Below the pieces are notes generated by a model. That model saw only the letters and a program-made list of their open reading frames with translations. It searched no databases and had not been told where the DNA came from. 64,000 bases of DNA, taken from the NCBI GenBank assembly GCA_050249695.1, contig JBFWQA010000002.1, positions 595,804 to 659,803 of the forward strand, written 5' to 3'. The position numbers and the translations under genes are program-made. Below are positions 11,519 to 20,274 of the stretch, in pieces. Within the stretch, counting starts at the first letter, position 1. Every line of letters starts with the position of its first letter. The DNA is from JACKJP01 sp050249695 (GTDB lineage Bacteria; Pseudomonadota; Alphaproteobacteria; Rhizobiales; Tepidamorphaceae).

Positions 11519-12922
11519 ATGGCCTACGATCTCATCGTCATCGGCAGCGGTCCGGGCGGCTATGTGTGCGCGATCCGCGCCGCGCAGCTGGGGCTCAAGG
11601 TCGCCGTCGTGGAAAAGCGCGCGACCTATGGCGGCACCTGTCTCAATGTCGGGTGCATCCCCTCCAAGGCGATGTTGTACGCCTCGGAAGCCTTCGAGCA
11701 TGCCGGTCACGGGCTGGAGGCGCTTGGCGTGAAGGTCTCCGCGCCCAAGCTCGACATGAAGGCCATGCTGGCGCACAAGGACGCGACGGTGAAATCGAAC
11801 GTCGACGGCGTCGCGTTCCTGTTCAAGAAGAACAAGATCGAGGGCATCCGCGGCACGGGCAGGATCCTCGGCGCCGGCAAGGTCGAGGTCACGCCGGAAA
11901 AAGGCGAGAAAACCGTTCTGGAGACGAAGTCGATCGCCATCGCGACCGGTTCGGACGTCGCGACCCTGCCGGCAATCGAGATCGACGAGAAGACCGTCGT
12001 CAGTTCCACCGGCGCGCTGGAACTCACCAAGGTGCCCAGGAAGCTCGCCGTGATCGGCGCCGGCATCATCGGTCTTGAACTCGGATCGGTCTGGCGCAGG
12101 CTCGGCGCCGAGGTCGTCGTCATCGAATATCTCGACCGGATCCTGCCGGGGGTGGACGCCGATGTCGCCAAGCAGTTCCAGCGCATGCTGAAGAAGCAGG
12201 GCATCGAATTCAGGCTCGGCAGCAAGGTCACGGCGGTGGAGAAGGCCAAGTCCGGCCTCAAGGTCACGGTCGAGCCGGCCGCCGGAGAAGCGGCGGCGGA
12301 GACGGTGGACGCCGATATCGTGCTCGTCGCCATCGGGCGCAAGCCGTTCACGGACGGACTCGGGCTGTCGGAAGCCGGCGTGGAGATGGACGAGCGCGGG
12401 CGGGTCAGGACGGACGGGCATTTCCAGACCAGCGTGCAGGGCATCTATGCCATCGGCGACGTCATCGCCGGCCCGATGCTCGCCCACAAGGCCGAGGACG
12501 AGGGCGTCGCGCTCGCCGAAATCCTCGCCGGGCAGGCGGGACACGTGAACTACGAGGTGATCCCCGGCGTCGTCTACACCTCGCCCGAAGTCGCCTGGGT
12601 CGGGCGCGGGGAGGAAGAGTTGAAGGCCGCCGGCATCGAGTACAATGCGGGCAGGTTCCCCTTCACCGCCAATGGCCGCGCCCGGGCGATGAACCAGACC
12701 GAAGGCTTCGTGAAGGTGCTGGCGGACGCCAGGACCGACCGGGTACTCGGCGTCCACATCGTCGGCTTCGGGGCCGGAGAAATGATCCACGAAGCGGCGG
12801 TGCTGATGGAATTCGGGGGTTCGGCGGAAGATCTCGCCCGGACATGCCATGCCCATCCGACGATGTCGGAAGCCGTCAAGGAAGCCGCGATGGGCGTTGC
12901 CAAACGTTCCATCCATATCTGA
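11519..12922 (+). CDS. lpdA: dihydrolipoyl dehydrogenase (E3)
   Basis: 467 aa. FAD-binding I-G-S-G-P-G-G at 8-14, redox disulfide C41-L-N-V-G-C46, NAD-binding V-I-G-A-G-I-I-G-L-E-L, second FAD contact Y-A-I-G-D-V, and the C-terminal catalytic H446-P-T-M-S-E451. It reoxidises the lipoyl group of SucB using NAD+. CAGGAGG precedes the ATG. As last enzyme of the sucAB-lpdA set it is most likely dedicated to 2-oxoglutarate dehydrogenase; other lipoamide complexes may have their own copy elsewhere. Confidence 0.96.
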   Translation: MAYDLIVIGSGPGGYVCAIRAAQLGLKVAVVEKRATYGGTCLNVGCIPSKAMLYASEAFEHAGHGLEALGVKVSAPKLDMKAMLAHKDATVKSNVDGVAFLFKKNKIEGIRGTGRILGAGKVEVTPEKGEKTVLETKSIAIATGSDVATLPAIEIDEKTVVSSTGALELTKVPRKLAVIGAGIIGLELGSVWRRLGAEVVVIEYLDRILPGVDADVAKQFQRMLKKQGIEFRLGSKVTAVEKAKSGLKVTVEPAAGEAAAETVDADIVLVAIGRKPFTDGLGLSEAGVEMDERGRVRTDGHFQTSVQGIYAIGDVIAGPMLAHKAEDEGVALAEILAGQAGHVNYEVIPGVVYTSPEVAWVGRGEEELKAAGIEYNAGRFPFTANGRARAMNQTEGFVKVLADARTDRVLGVHIVGFGAGEMIHEAAVLMEFGGSAEDLARTCHAHPTMSEAVKEAAMGVAKRSIHI

Positions 12923-12931
12923 CGGGCGGAC

Positions 12932-13132
12932 ATGCGCCGCGTCGTCATCAGCCTGGTCTCCATCCTCTGTCTCGCCTGCATCGTCGCTGCGGCGATGATC
13001 GCTCACGAACTCGTCCTGCGGGCGACCGGCTCGGAGACGGCGGCCCTGTCGGCGACGCTGGCGCTGACCGCTGGCGCCGCCGCGGCGCTCGGAATTCTGG
13101 TGCGGCGCGCCCGCAACGACACGGGCCGGTAG
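12932..13132 (+). CDS. small two-helix membrane protein
   Basis: 66 aa. Two hydrophobic segments (about 5-23 and 39-56) separated by a short polar stretch with a glutamate, ending in R-R-A-R-N-D-T-G-R. It starts 9 bp after lpdA and may be the tail gene of that operon. I do not recognise the family. The clean start, the spacing and the membrane pattern support a real gene. Confidence 0.6.
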   Translation: MRRVVISLVSILCLACIVAAAMIAHELVLRATGSETAALSATLALTAGAAAALGILVRRARNDTGR

Positions 13133-13224
13133 GCATTCACCTCTCCATCGGTTTCGGAACCCGCGCCGCATTGGGCCGTTTCGCGAGGGAGCATCCGATA
13201 CCGGTGGTGGAAGGAGAGTTGTGA

Positions 13225-13587
13225 ATGAAGGCGCAGATGCGAATTGCGCGCGTCGTAATGATGACGCTCGTCATCACGATTGCGGCTGCGGGTCTTTTCA
13301 CCAAGAGCGCCCACGCGCAGGCTAAAGATGGCCCATCATCCGGTGCGCCGAAGGAAGATTCCGCGATCAGCGCCGTTGCCGGCAGCATCACCACCGACAG
13401 CAGCACAAATCCCGATGCGGATGTCAGCAGCGAGACAGAACGCGCGATCGGCACCGCGATCGGCCTTCTCAGCGCGCCGGAGAAAGCGCGTCTCGAGCAG
13501 GAATGCGCGGAGGTCTCCGAGGATTCGCAGGATCTCACCAAACTGGAGCTTGCCGTCTGCGACAGAGCCAATAAGGCGGGCGAGTGA
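13225..13587 (+). CDS. secreted protein of unknown function, related to the next gene
   Basis: 120 aa. N-terminal signal peptide (M-K-A-Q-M-R-I-A-R, hydrophobic core, cleavage near S-A-H-A-Q). The C-terminal half has L-S-A-P-E-K-A-R-L-E-Q-E-C-A and, near the end, L-A-V-C-D, giving two cysteines that could form a disulfide. The same layout (L-S-P-Q-Q-R-A-Q-L-K-K-E-C-A ... A-A-I-C) is in the protein at 13764-14249, so the two look like tandem paralogues. GGAGAG precedes the start. No function can be assigned. Confidence 0.7.
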   Translation: MKAQMRIARVVMMTLVITIAAAGLFTKSAHAQAKDGPSSGAPKEDSAISAVAGSITTDSSTNPDADVSSETERAIGTAIGLLSAPEKARLEQECAEVSEDSQDLTKLELAVCDRANKAGE

Positions 13588-13763
13588 CGCGGCTGAGAGA
13601 CAGCGGAAGAAATTGTGTCTCCATACAAGATTCTCTGGAACCTGTTCACCGATATGCCGTTGATACTCCATCGCTTCTCCCAACTGGAAGAAAGCGATGG
13701 CGCATCGCAAAGAGACGCGTCAACGGGGGCGAACCCAACAGATCCATTGAGGAGATCACGACA

Positions 13764-14249
13764 ATGACCTTTACGCGTAAAATGCCCGCCCTCGTCGCCG
13801 CTGCGGCTCTTGCCACCAGCGTATTTGCTCTTTCGGCCAACGCGCAGAGCGCCGGCGTCGGCGCAGGCGCCGACACCGGCGTCGGCGTCTCGGCCGGCGG
13901 TGCTTCCGTGGGCGTCGGCGCCAATGCCGGCGCCAATGCGAACGCCGGCACCGGCGGCGCGTCGGCGGGCACCAACGCTTCGGGTACCGGCACTGCCAGC
14001 GCTTCCGCCGGCACCGGCGCGATCGATTCGATCGCCGCGTCGGTCGCTCCCGCTGGCAGCTCCAGCGCGACCGTCTCGGCCGAGAGCCAGCAGGCCATCG
14101 CCGCGCAGATTCAGTCGCTGAGCCCGCAACAGCGTGCGCAGCTCAAGAAGGAGTGCGCCAGCATGAGCGCCGGAGGCAGCGCGAATATGGACGACGAGGC
14201 CAAGGCGGATGCCGCCCTCAAGGCAGCCATCTGCGCTTCGGCGGGCTGA
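13764..14249 (+). CDS. secreted Gly/Ala-rich protein, paralogue of the previous gene
   Basis: 161 aa. Signal peptide with cleavage near S-A-N-A-Q (about residue 28). Then about 60 residues of Gly/Ala/Ser/Thr/Asn low-complexity sequence with repeated G-A-N-A-G and G-V-G-type units, and a C-terminal cysteine-pair domain shared with the 120-aa neighbour (L-K-K-E-C-A-S-M ... A-A-I-C). The ATG at 13764 follows TGAGGAGATC. The low-complexity section is absent from the neighbour, so it was probably inserted or expanded after duplication. A rho-independent terminator follows. Periplasmic or surface location is inferred. Confidence 0.7.
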   Translation: MTFTRKMPALVAAAALATSVFALSANAQSAGVGAGADTGVGVSAGGASVGVGANAGANANAGTGGASAGTNASGTGTASASAGTGAIDSIAASVAPAGSSSATVSAESQQAIAAQIQSLSPQQRAQLKKECASMSAGGSANMDDEAKADAALKAAICASAG

Positions 14250-14279
14250 TCGGGCGGAATAGCCCGCGCAAGACGGAGA

Positions 14280-14308
14280 GGACGGTCGCGGCGCGGCCGT
14301 CCTTTTTT
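14280..14308 (+). terminator. rho-independent terminator after the secreted-protein gene
   Basis: GGACGGTC (14280-14287) pairs with GGCCGTCC (14295-14302) across a 7-base loop, with one G-U pair, and TTTTTT follows at 14303-14308. It separates the TCA/secreted-protein block from the urease block. Confidence 0.85.
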
Positions 14309-14374
14309 CTTTGCCGCGCGCGGCCGGCATCATGCTTGCATCCATGCCAACCGGTTGAAACTATCGGGACCGGC

Positions 14375-15217
14375 ATGGACGCTTCGACACATATGAAACT
14401 TCAGCGCGCCAGCGGCACCGCCCGTATGCGTGTCGTGCTGTCGGCGGGGGTGACCCGGCTCGACGTGCTCTACCAGGAGGGCGCGGCGAAGATCCGTCTG
14501 CCGCGCGACCGCCGCCGCGCATGGGCCGAAGCGGTGCTGATCAACACGGCCGGCGGCCTGACGGGCGGCGACATCATCGGATGGCAGGCGGAAGCGGCGA
14601 AGGGAAGCGCGCTCGTGGTGACCACGCAGGCCTGCGAGAAGGTCTACCGGGCCTCAAGCGGCACTGCCGAGGTCACGACAGGGCTGACGCTCGGGGAGCG
14701 CGCGCATCTCGCCTGGCTGCCGCAGGAGACGATATTGTTCAACGAAAGCGCGCTGAACCGCCGGATCGATGTGCACATGGCGCCCGATGCCACCTGTCTC
14801 ATTCTCGAGCCCATCATCTTCGGTCGCGGTGCGATGGGGGAAACGGTCCGCGACGTGTCGCTCCGCGACCGCTGGCGTATCGTTTGCGATGGGGCTCTCG
14901 TCCATGCGGAGGATTTGCGCATCGAAGGAGACGCCAGCGCGCTGATGGAACGCGGCGCGACCGGCGGCGGCGCGACGGCGATGGCGAGCCTTCTTTACGT
15001 CGGCGCGGACGCGCAGGACCGGCTTGCGGCCGTGCGCCCGTTGCTCGCCGGCATGGCGGATGCGCGCGCCGCGGCCAATGCGTGGCGCTGCGGGGGAACT
15101 GGCAAGCTTCTTGCCAGAATTCTAGCCAAAGACGGATTTTCGTTGCGGCGCGTTGTCATGCCGCTCGCGGAAATGCTCAATCGGCAGGCAGGCCTGCCCA
15201 GAATTTGGACAAGTTAG
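14375..15217 (+). CDS. ureD: urease accessory protein UreD
   Basis: 280 aa. UreD helps load nickel into urease together with UreF and UreG. Family marks: N-T-A-G-G-L-T-G-G-D near 59-68, T-T-Q-A-C-E-K-V-Y-R near 83-92, and L-P-Q-E-T-I-L-F near 114-121. The ATG at 14375 follows a GGGA; a longer in-frame reading to the left crosses the terminator. First gene of the urease block, 27 bp before ureA. Confidence 0.95.
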   Translation: MDASTHMKLQRASGTARMRVVLSAGVTRLDVLYQEGAAKIRLPRDRRRAWAEAVLINTAGGLTGGDIIGWQAEAAKGSALVVTTQACEKVYRASSGTAEVTTGLTLGERAHLAWLPQETILFNESALNRRIDVHMAPDATCLILEPIIFGRGAMGETVRDVSLRDRWRIVCDGALVHAEDLRIEGDASALMERGATGGGATAMASLLYVGADAQDRLAAVRPLLAGMADARAAANAWRCGGTGKLLARILAKDGFSLRRVVMPLAEMLNRQAGLPRIWTS

Positions 15218-15244
15218 AACAATGAGCAGCGGGCAGATCTGACG

Positions 15245-15547
15245 ATGCAGTTAACGCCGAGGGAAAAAGACAAGCTTCTGATTTCGATGGCCGCGATGGT
15301 CGCAAGAAGGCGGCTGGAGCGCGGCGTGAAGCTCAACCATCCCGAAGCCATCGCGCTGATTTCCGATTTCGTCGTCGAAGGCGCGCGCGACGGGCGTTCA
15401 GTCGCCGAGCTGATGGAGGCGGGCGCCCATGTCGTCACCCGGGCGCAGGTGATGGAGGGGGTCGCCGAGATGATCCACGATGTACAGGTCGAGGCGACCT
15501 TTCCCGACGGCACCAAGCTCGTCACCGTTCACGAACCCATCCGCTAG
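15245..15547 (+). CDS. ureA: urease gamma subunit
   Basis: 100 aa, the exact family length. Begins M-Q-L-T-P-R-E-K-D-K-L-L and contains R-R-L-E-R-G-V-K-L-N-H-P-E-A, D-V-Q-V-E-A-T-F-P-D-G-T-K-L-V-T-V-H and P-I-R at the end, all hallmarks of UreA. Smallest of the three structural subunits (UreABC trimer of trimers in the cytoplasm). Confidence 0.98.
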   Translation: MQLTPREKDKLLISMAAMVARRRLERGVKLNHPEAIALISDFVVEGARDGRSVAELMEAGAHVVTRAQVMEGVAEMIHDVQVEATFPDGTKLVTVHEPIR

Positions 15548-15580
15548 ACGGTCATCGCAAGGAAAGCAGGAAGAATAATC

Positions 15581-16168
15581 ATGAAGCGTCTCATTCTCAC
15601 CGGCCTCGTTCTGGCGGCGTCCACAATGCCCGCCTTCGCCCATTACGGCCATGCCGGACACGGCTCGCTGGTGTCGGGCCTCCTGCACCCCCTGACCGGG
15701 GCAGATCATGTGCTCGCCATGGTCGCGGTCGGCCTTTGGGCATCGCTTCTCGGCGGTCGGGCTATGTGGCTGGTGCCCGCGGCTTTCGTCGTGACGATGG
15801 TCGCTGGCTTCGCCTTTGCGCTGGGCGGCGGCGGGCTGCCGCTGGTGGAACCGACCATCCTCGCTTCGGTCGTGACGCTTGGCATCCTCGTTGCGCTGGC
15901 GGCCCGCGTTCCCGCCAGCGTCGGCATGGCGGTTGCGGGCTTCTTCGCCCTGTTCCACGGCTATGCCCACGGGACCGAGATGGCCGGAAGCAACGGGCTT
16001 TCCTACATGGCGGGTTTTGCCATTGCGACGGCGCTGCTCCATGGCGCCGGTCTTGCGGCCGGGATCGGGCTTTCGCGGCTGTTCGGGGGGCTGACCGGCC
16101 GGACGGCCTCGCGCGTTGCAGGGCTCGCAACGGCGATCGGGGGTCTCTATCTCGCCATCGCCGGCTGA
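15581..16168 (+). CDS. ureJ: HupE/UreJ family membrane protein (probable nickel uptake)
   Basis: 195 aa. Starts with a signal-like segment ending in A-F-A-H, followed by the HupE/UreJ signature H-P-L-T-G-A-D-H-V-L-A-M (about 32-43) and about six hydrophobic helices. A second His-containing segment F-H-G-Y-A-H-G is near 127-133. Family members are thought to move nickel or cobalt for urease or hydrogenase; the position between ureA and ureB supports nickel for urease. It interrupts the structural genes, an order common in rhizobia. Confidence 0.88.
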   Translation: MKRLILTGLVLAASTMPAFAHYGHAGHGSLVSGLLHPLTGADHVLAMVAVGLWASLLGGRAMWLVPAAFVVTMVAGFAFALGGGGLPLVEPTILASVVTLGILVALAARVPASVGMAVAGFFALFHGYAHGTEMAGSNGLSYMAGFAIATALLHGAGLAAGIGLSRLFGGLTGRTASRVAGLATAIGGLYLAIAG

Positions 16169-16179
16169 GGGGTGAAGCC

Positions 16180-16488
16180 ATGATCCCCGGCGAGATCATC
16201 ACGCCAGACCAGTCCATCGAACTGAATGCCGGCGCTCGGGCCGTCACCATCATGGTCGCCAACAAGGGCGACCGGCCGGTTCAGGTGGGCTCGCACTATC
16301 ATTTCGCCGAGACCAATCCGTCGCTCGATTTCGACCGGGTGAAGGCGCGCGGCATGCGGCTCGACATCGCGGCGGGAACGGCGGTGCGCTTCGAGCCGGG
16401 GCAGTCGCGCGAGGTGACGCTGGTGCCGCTCGGGGGCGGACGGACGGTCTATGGATTCAGACAGGAAGTCATGGGGGCGCTCGACTGA
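16180..16488 (+). CDS. ureB: urease beta subunit
   Basis: 102 aa. Starts M-I-P-G-E-I and carries the family block V-G-S-H-Y-H-F-A-E-T-N, G-M-R-L-D-I-A-A-G-T-A-V-R-F-E-P-G, and G-G-R-x-V-Y-G-F. AGGGGTGAAG precedes the ATG. Its TGA overlaps the ureC ATG. Confidence 0.97.
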   Translation: MIPGEIITPDQSIELNAGARAVTIMVANKGDRPVQVGSHYHFAETNPSLDFDRVKARGMRLDIAAGTAVRFEPGQSREVTLVPLGGGRTVYGFRQEVMGALD

Positions 16489-18197
16489 TGGCAAGGATCA
16501 CCCGTTCCGCCTATGCCGACATGTTCGGGCCGACGACCGGCGACAGGGTGCGGCTCGCCGATACCGAACTCTTCATCGAGGTGGAGAAGGACTTCACCGT
16601 CTATGGCGAGGAGGTGAAGTTCGGCGGCGGCAAGGTGATCCGCGACGGTATGGGCCAGTCGCAGATGACGCGCGCCGCCGGGGCGGTCGATACCGTCATC
16701 ACCAATGCGCTGATCGTCGACGCGACCGGCATCTACAAGGCCGATATCGGGCTGAAGGACGGACGGATCGCCGCGATCGGCAAGGCCGGCAACCCGGACA
16801 CGCAGCGGGGGGTGACGATACCGATCGGACCAGGGACAGAGGCGATCGCGGCGGAAGGCAAGATCGTCACGGCCGGCGGGTTCGACGCGCATATCCATTT
16901 CATCTGCCCGCAGCAGATCGAGGAGGCCCTGATGAGCGGGCTGACGACGATGCTCGGCGGCGGCACCGGTCCGGCGCACGGCACGCTGGCGACGACCTGC
17001 ACGCCCGGGCCCTGGCATCTGGGACGCATGATCCAGTCTGCCGATGCCTTCCCGATGAATCTCGCCTTCGCCGGCAAGGGCAATGCCTCGCTGCCCGGCG
17101 CGCTGGAGGAGATGGTGCTGGGCGGCGCCTCTTGCCTCAAGCTGCATGAGGACTGGGGCACGACGCCGGCGGCGATCGACTGCTGCCTGTCGGTCGCGGA
17201 TCAATATGACGTGCAGGTGATGATCCACACCGACACGCTGAACGAATCGGGCTTCGTGGAATCGACGGTCGACGCGATCAGGGGCCGGACGATCCACGCC
17301 TTCCATACCGAAGGGGCCGGCGGCGGGCATGCGCCCGACATCATCAAGGTCTGCGGCCTGCCCAACGTCATACCCTCCTCCACCAATCCGACGCGGCCCT
17401 ACACGGTCAACACGCTGGCCGAACATCTCGACATGCTGATGGTCTGCCATCATCTCGATGCGTCGATCCCGGAGGACATCGCCTTTGCCGAAAGCCGCAT
17501 CCGCAAGGAAACCATCGCTGCCGAGGACATCCTCCACGACATGGGCGCGTTCTCGATCATCTCGTCCGACAGCCAGGCGATGGGGCGCGTCGGCGAGGTC
17601 ATCATCCGTACATGGCAGACCGCCGACAAGATGAAGCGGCAGCGCGGCCGGCTGGCGGAAGAGACAGGCGACAACGACAATTTCCGGGTCAGGCGCTATG
17701 TCGCCAAATACACGATCAATCCGGCGATTGCGCATGGCCTGTCGCGGGAGATCGGCTCGGTGGAGGTCGGCAAGCGCGCCGACCTCGTGCTGTGGAACCC
17801 GGCCTTCTTCGGGGTGAAGCCGGAGATGATCCTGCTCGGCGGCATGATCGCGGCGGCCCCGATGGGCGATCCCAACGCGTCGATCCCGACGCCGCAACCG
17901 GTCCACTACCGCTACATGTTCGGCGCCTATGGCAAGGCGGCCGCCGCCTCGTCGGTGACCTTCGTCTCGAAGGCGGCGCTCGACACCGGCCTTCGCGGCC
18001 GGCTCGGCGTCGAGAAGGAAATGGTCGCGGTGGAAAATACGCGCGGCGGCATCGGCAAGGCGGCGATGGTCATGAACAGCGCGACGCCGAAGATCGACGT
18101 CGATCCGGAAACCTACGAGGTGCGCGCCGATGGCGAGTTGCTGACCTGCGAGCCGGCGAGCATACTGCCAATGGCGCAGAGGTATTTTCTTTTTTAG
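16488..18197 (+). CDS. ureC: urease alpha (catalytic) subunit
   Basis: 569 aa, full length. All active-site residues are present: nickel ligands H135, H137, H247, H273 and D361, carbamylated lysine K218 (in C-L-K-L-H), H220, and the flap C320-H321-H322. It hydrolyses urea to ammonia and carbamate with two nickel ions. Ends with the usual M-A-Q-R-Y-F-L-F. Start overlaps the ureB stop (TGATG). Confidence 0.99.
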   Translation: MARITRSAYADMFGPTTGDRVRLADTELFIEVEKDFTVYGEEVKFGGGKVIRDGMGQSQMTRAAGAVDTVITNALIVDATGIYKADIGLKDGRIAAIGKAGNPDTQRGVTIPIGPGTEAIAAEGKIVTAGGFDAHIHFICPQQIEEALMSGLTTMLGGGTGPAHGTLATTCTPGPWHLGRMIQSADAFPMNLAFAGKGNASLPGALEEMVLGGASCLKLHEDWGTTPAAIDCCLSVADQYDVQVMIHTDTLNESGFVESTVDAIRGRTIHAFHTEGAGGGHAPDIIKVCGLPNVIPSSTNPTRPYTVNTLAEHLDMLMVCHHLDASIPEDIAFAESRIRKETIAAEDILHDMGAFSIISSDSQAMGRVGEVIIRTWQTADKMKRQRGRLAEETGDNDNFRVRRYVAKYTINPAIAHGLSREIGSVEVGKRADLVLWNPAFFGVKPEMILLGGMIAAAPMGDPNASIPTPQPVHYRYMFGAYGKAAAASSVTFVSKAALDTGLRGRLGVEKEMVAVENTRGGIGKAAMVMNSATPKIDVDPETYEVRADGELLTCEPASILPMAQRYFLF

Positions 18198-18204
18198 GGG
18201 ATCC

Positions 18205-18681
18205 ATGAAAGCCACCGCCGTAACGCGTCACTTCCACGACAGGGCCGGCACGATCACGCTGGACGAGACGGCGCGGCACAGGCGGCGCATGGCTTTCACC
18301 ACCGACAACGGCATTCCCTTCCTGCTCGACCTGCCGCATGCCGTGCTGCTGCGTCATGGCGACGGGCTGGTGCTGGAGGACGGGCGGGTGATCGAGGTTC
18401 TGGCCGCGCCCGAACCACTGCTCGAGGTGCGCGGCCGCGATGCCCGGCACCTCACCGCGCTCGCCTGGCAGATCGGCAACAGGCATCTCGCCGCACAGAT
18501 ATTCGAAGACCGCATCCTGATCCGCCGCGACCATGTGATCGCCGCGATGCTGGAAGGGCTCGGGGCATCGGTCACAGACATAAATGCTCCTTTCGATCCG
18601 GAAGGGGGCGCATACGGAGGACGTCACGAGGGCCATCATCATCACGATCATCACCATGAGGGGGTGCATCACCATGACTGA
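18205..18681 (+). CDS. ureE: urease accessory protein UreE, His-rich nickel chaperone
   Basis: 158 aa. N-terminal peptide-binding domain, then the metal-binding domain with G-N-R-H-L-A-A-Q near 92-99. The last 20 residues are histidine-rich (HEGHHHHDHHHEGVHHHD), a nickel-storing tail seen in some UreE proteins. It delivers nickel to the UreDFG-apo-urease complex. The tail's coding sequence overlaps the start of ureF by 8 bp. Confidence 0.96.
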   Translation: MKATAVTRHFHDRAGTITLDETARHRRRMAFTTDNGIPFLLDLPHAVLLRHGDGLVLEDGRVIEVLAAPEPLLEVRGRDARHLTALAWQIGNRHLAAQIFEDRILIRRDHVIAAMLEGLGASVTDINAPFDPEGGAYGGRHEGHHHHDHHHEGVHHHD

Positions 18682-19336
18682 CACGGCCGCATTCATCCGC
18701 ATCATGACCTGGATGTCGCCCAGCTTCCCGGTCGGTTCTTTCAATTTCTCGGGCGGGCTCGAACAGGCCGTGGCCGAAGGCCTCGTCCACAACACCCAAT
18801 CCTTGCGCGACTGGATTGCCGATGTGATGACGCTCGGCTCCAGCTGGAACGACGCGGTGCTGTTCGCCGCCGCCTGGCGCGAGGCCGCCGAGGGCCGGAT
18901 ACCGCGCGAGGTCAACGCGCTCGCGCTTGCAGGCGCGGGTTCGGCGGAGAGGCATGCCGAGACGATGGCGCAGGGACGCGCCTTCATCGAGGCCGCGCGG
19001 GCCTGGCCCAATCCGGTCGTTGAGAAGCTCGCCAATCCCATCGCCTATCCGGTCGCCGTCGGCGCGGTGGCCGGAAGCTGGGGCATCGGGTTGCCGATGG
19101 CGCTCGCCGCATGGCTCAACACCTATGCCGGAAATCTCGTGCAGGCGGCGATCCGCCTGTCCGTCACCGGACAGGAAGGCGGCGTCGCGATCATGGCGAG
19201 CCTGGAGGCGGTCGCCGCCGAAACGGCGGAGCGGGCCGCGACATCGACGCTCGACGATCTCGGCAACAGCGCCATCCTCGCCGATATCGTTTCCATGAAA
19301 CACGAGACGCTCGAGCCGAGGCTGTTCCGTTCATGA
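18674..19336 (+). CDS. ureF: urease accessory protein UreF
   Basis: 220 aa from the ATG at 18674 (M-T-D-T-A-A-F). Family marks S-P-S-F-P-V-G-S-F-N-F-S-G-G-L-E near 15-30 and G-x-x-Y-P-V-A-V-G near 123-130. All-helical protein that acts with UreD and UreG as a fidelity factor for nickel insertion. Upstream in-frame starts exist but lie deep inside ureE. The end overlaps ureG by ATGA. Confidence 0.94.
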   Translation: MTDTAAFIRIMTWMSPSFPVGSFNFSGGLEQAVAEGLVHNTQSLRDWIADVMTLGSSWNDAVLFAAAWREAAEGRIPREVNALALAGAGSAERHAETMAQGRAFIEAARAWPNPVVEKLANPIAYPVAVGAVAGSWGIGLPMALAAWLNTYAGNLVQAAIRLSVTGQEGGVAIMASLEAVAAETAERAATSTLDDLGNSAILADIVSMKHETLEPRLFRS

Positions 19337-19950
19337 AGGCTTCCGTCAACGGTCCGTTGCGCGTCGGCATCGGCGGCCCGGTCGGCAGCGGCAAGACGAC
19401 GCTGACGGCGGAACTGTGCCGGGCCATGCGCGACGATTACTCCATCGCGGTGGTCACCAACGACATCTATACGCGTGAGGACGCCGACGCGCTGGTGCGG
19501 ATGCAGGCGCTTTCGTCCGACCGGATCGCGGGCGTGGAAACCGGCGGATGCCCACATACGGCGATCCGGGAGGACGCCTCGATCAATCTCCAGGCGATCG
19601 CGGGCCTCAACGAACGCTTCCCCGATCTCGACATCGTCTTCATCGAATCGGGCGGCGACAATCTGGCCGCGACCTTCTCGCCCGATCTTGCCGACCTGAC
19701 GATCTACGTCATCTCCGTCTGCCAGGGCGAGGACATTCCCCGAAAGGGCGGCCCCGCAATCACCCGCTCCGACCTGCTGCTGATCAACAAGGCCGATCTG
19801 GCGCCGCATGTCGGGGCGGACCTTGAGCGAATGCGCTCCGATGCCGGCCGGGCACGCGCGGAACGGCCTTTCCTCTTCACCGATCTGAAGCGCCGGGAGG
19901 GTGTCGAGGAGATCGTATCGTTCCTGAAGACCCAGGGCGGACTGGGTTAA
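19333..19950 (+). CDS. ureG: urease accessory GTPase UreG
   Basis: 205 aa. P-loop G-P-V-G-S-G-K-T at 15-22, the nickel-binding C73-P-H75 in E-T-G-G-C-P-H-T, and the SIMIBI GTPase motif I-N-K-A-D-L-A near 154-160. Couples GTP hydrolysis to nickel insertion into urease. Last gene of the urease operon, overlapping ureF by four bases. Confidence 0.97.
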   Translation: MKASVNGPLRVGIGGPVGSGKTTLTAELCRAMRDDYSIAVVTNDIYTREDADALVRMQALSSDRIAGVETGGCPHTAIREDASINLQAIAGLNERFPDLDIVFIESGGDNLAATFSPDLADLTIYVISVCQGEDIPRKGGPAITRSDLLLINKADLAPHVGADLERMRSDAGRARAERPFLFTDLKRREGVEEIVSFLKTQGGLG

Positions 19951-20274
19951 CAGGGCCTTAACCGGCACGCCTCCCGTTTAGCCATTCCCGTCGCCGCCAA
20001 GGCAATGGCCGCGGGATGTGCTCACCTCCGGTGACGCGGCTTTGAGCACATTTTCCGTGCAATATAAAAAGTGCCTAAAAAAACAGCGTCCGTGGCTTGC
20101 GTTGCGCAATACGTCATCATGCCCGCCGGATGGGCCAAATGACCACCCGGCCTGAGGGCGCGCGGTAAGGCGTTGGAATCGTGTCCAAATGAAGGCATGG
20201 CGAATGCCGACGGCGGTTGGCATGGCTCTTGCTGTCTTTGTTGCGATGCGAAAATTCCAACCGGGAGTTCTGTC
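19951..20274 (+). promoter_or_regulatory. 324-bp gap before urtA: probable urt promoter region
   Basis: No gene seen. A TTGAGC (20042-20047) and TATAAA (20063-20068) pair resembles -35/-10 boxes but with a short 15-bp spacer. An inverted repeat GGTTAA/TTAACC (19945-19963) spans the ureG stop and lacks a T-run. A GG-N10-GC pattern near 20094-20107 was checked as a sigma-54 site and rejected. The region's AT-rich core at 20060-20090 makes it the likeliest urt promoter. Confidence 0.35.

Noticed and set aside
20094..20107. GG-N10-GC pattern as a sigma-54 promoter for urtA
   Set aside because: Spacing is right but the -12 element reads GCGC rather than TTGC and the -24 element lacks the CAC; too weak, although nitrogen control would make sense.
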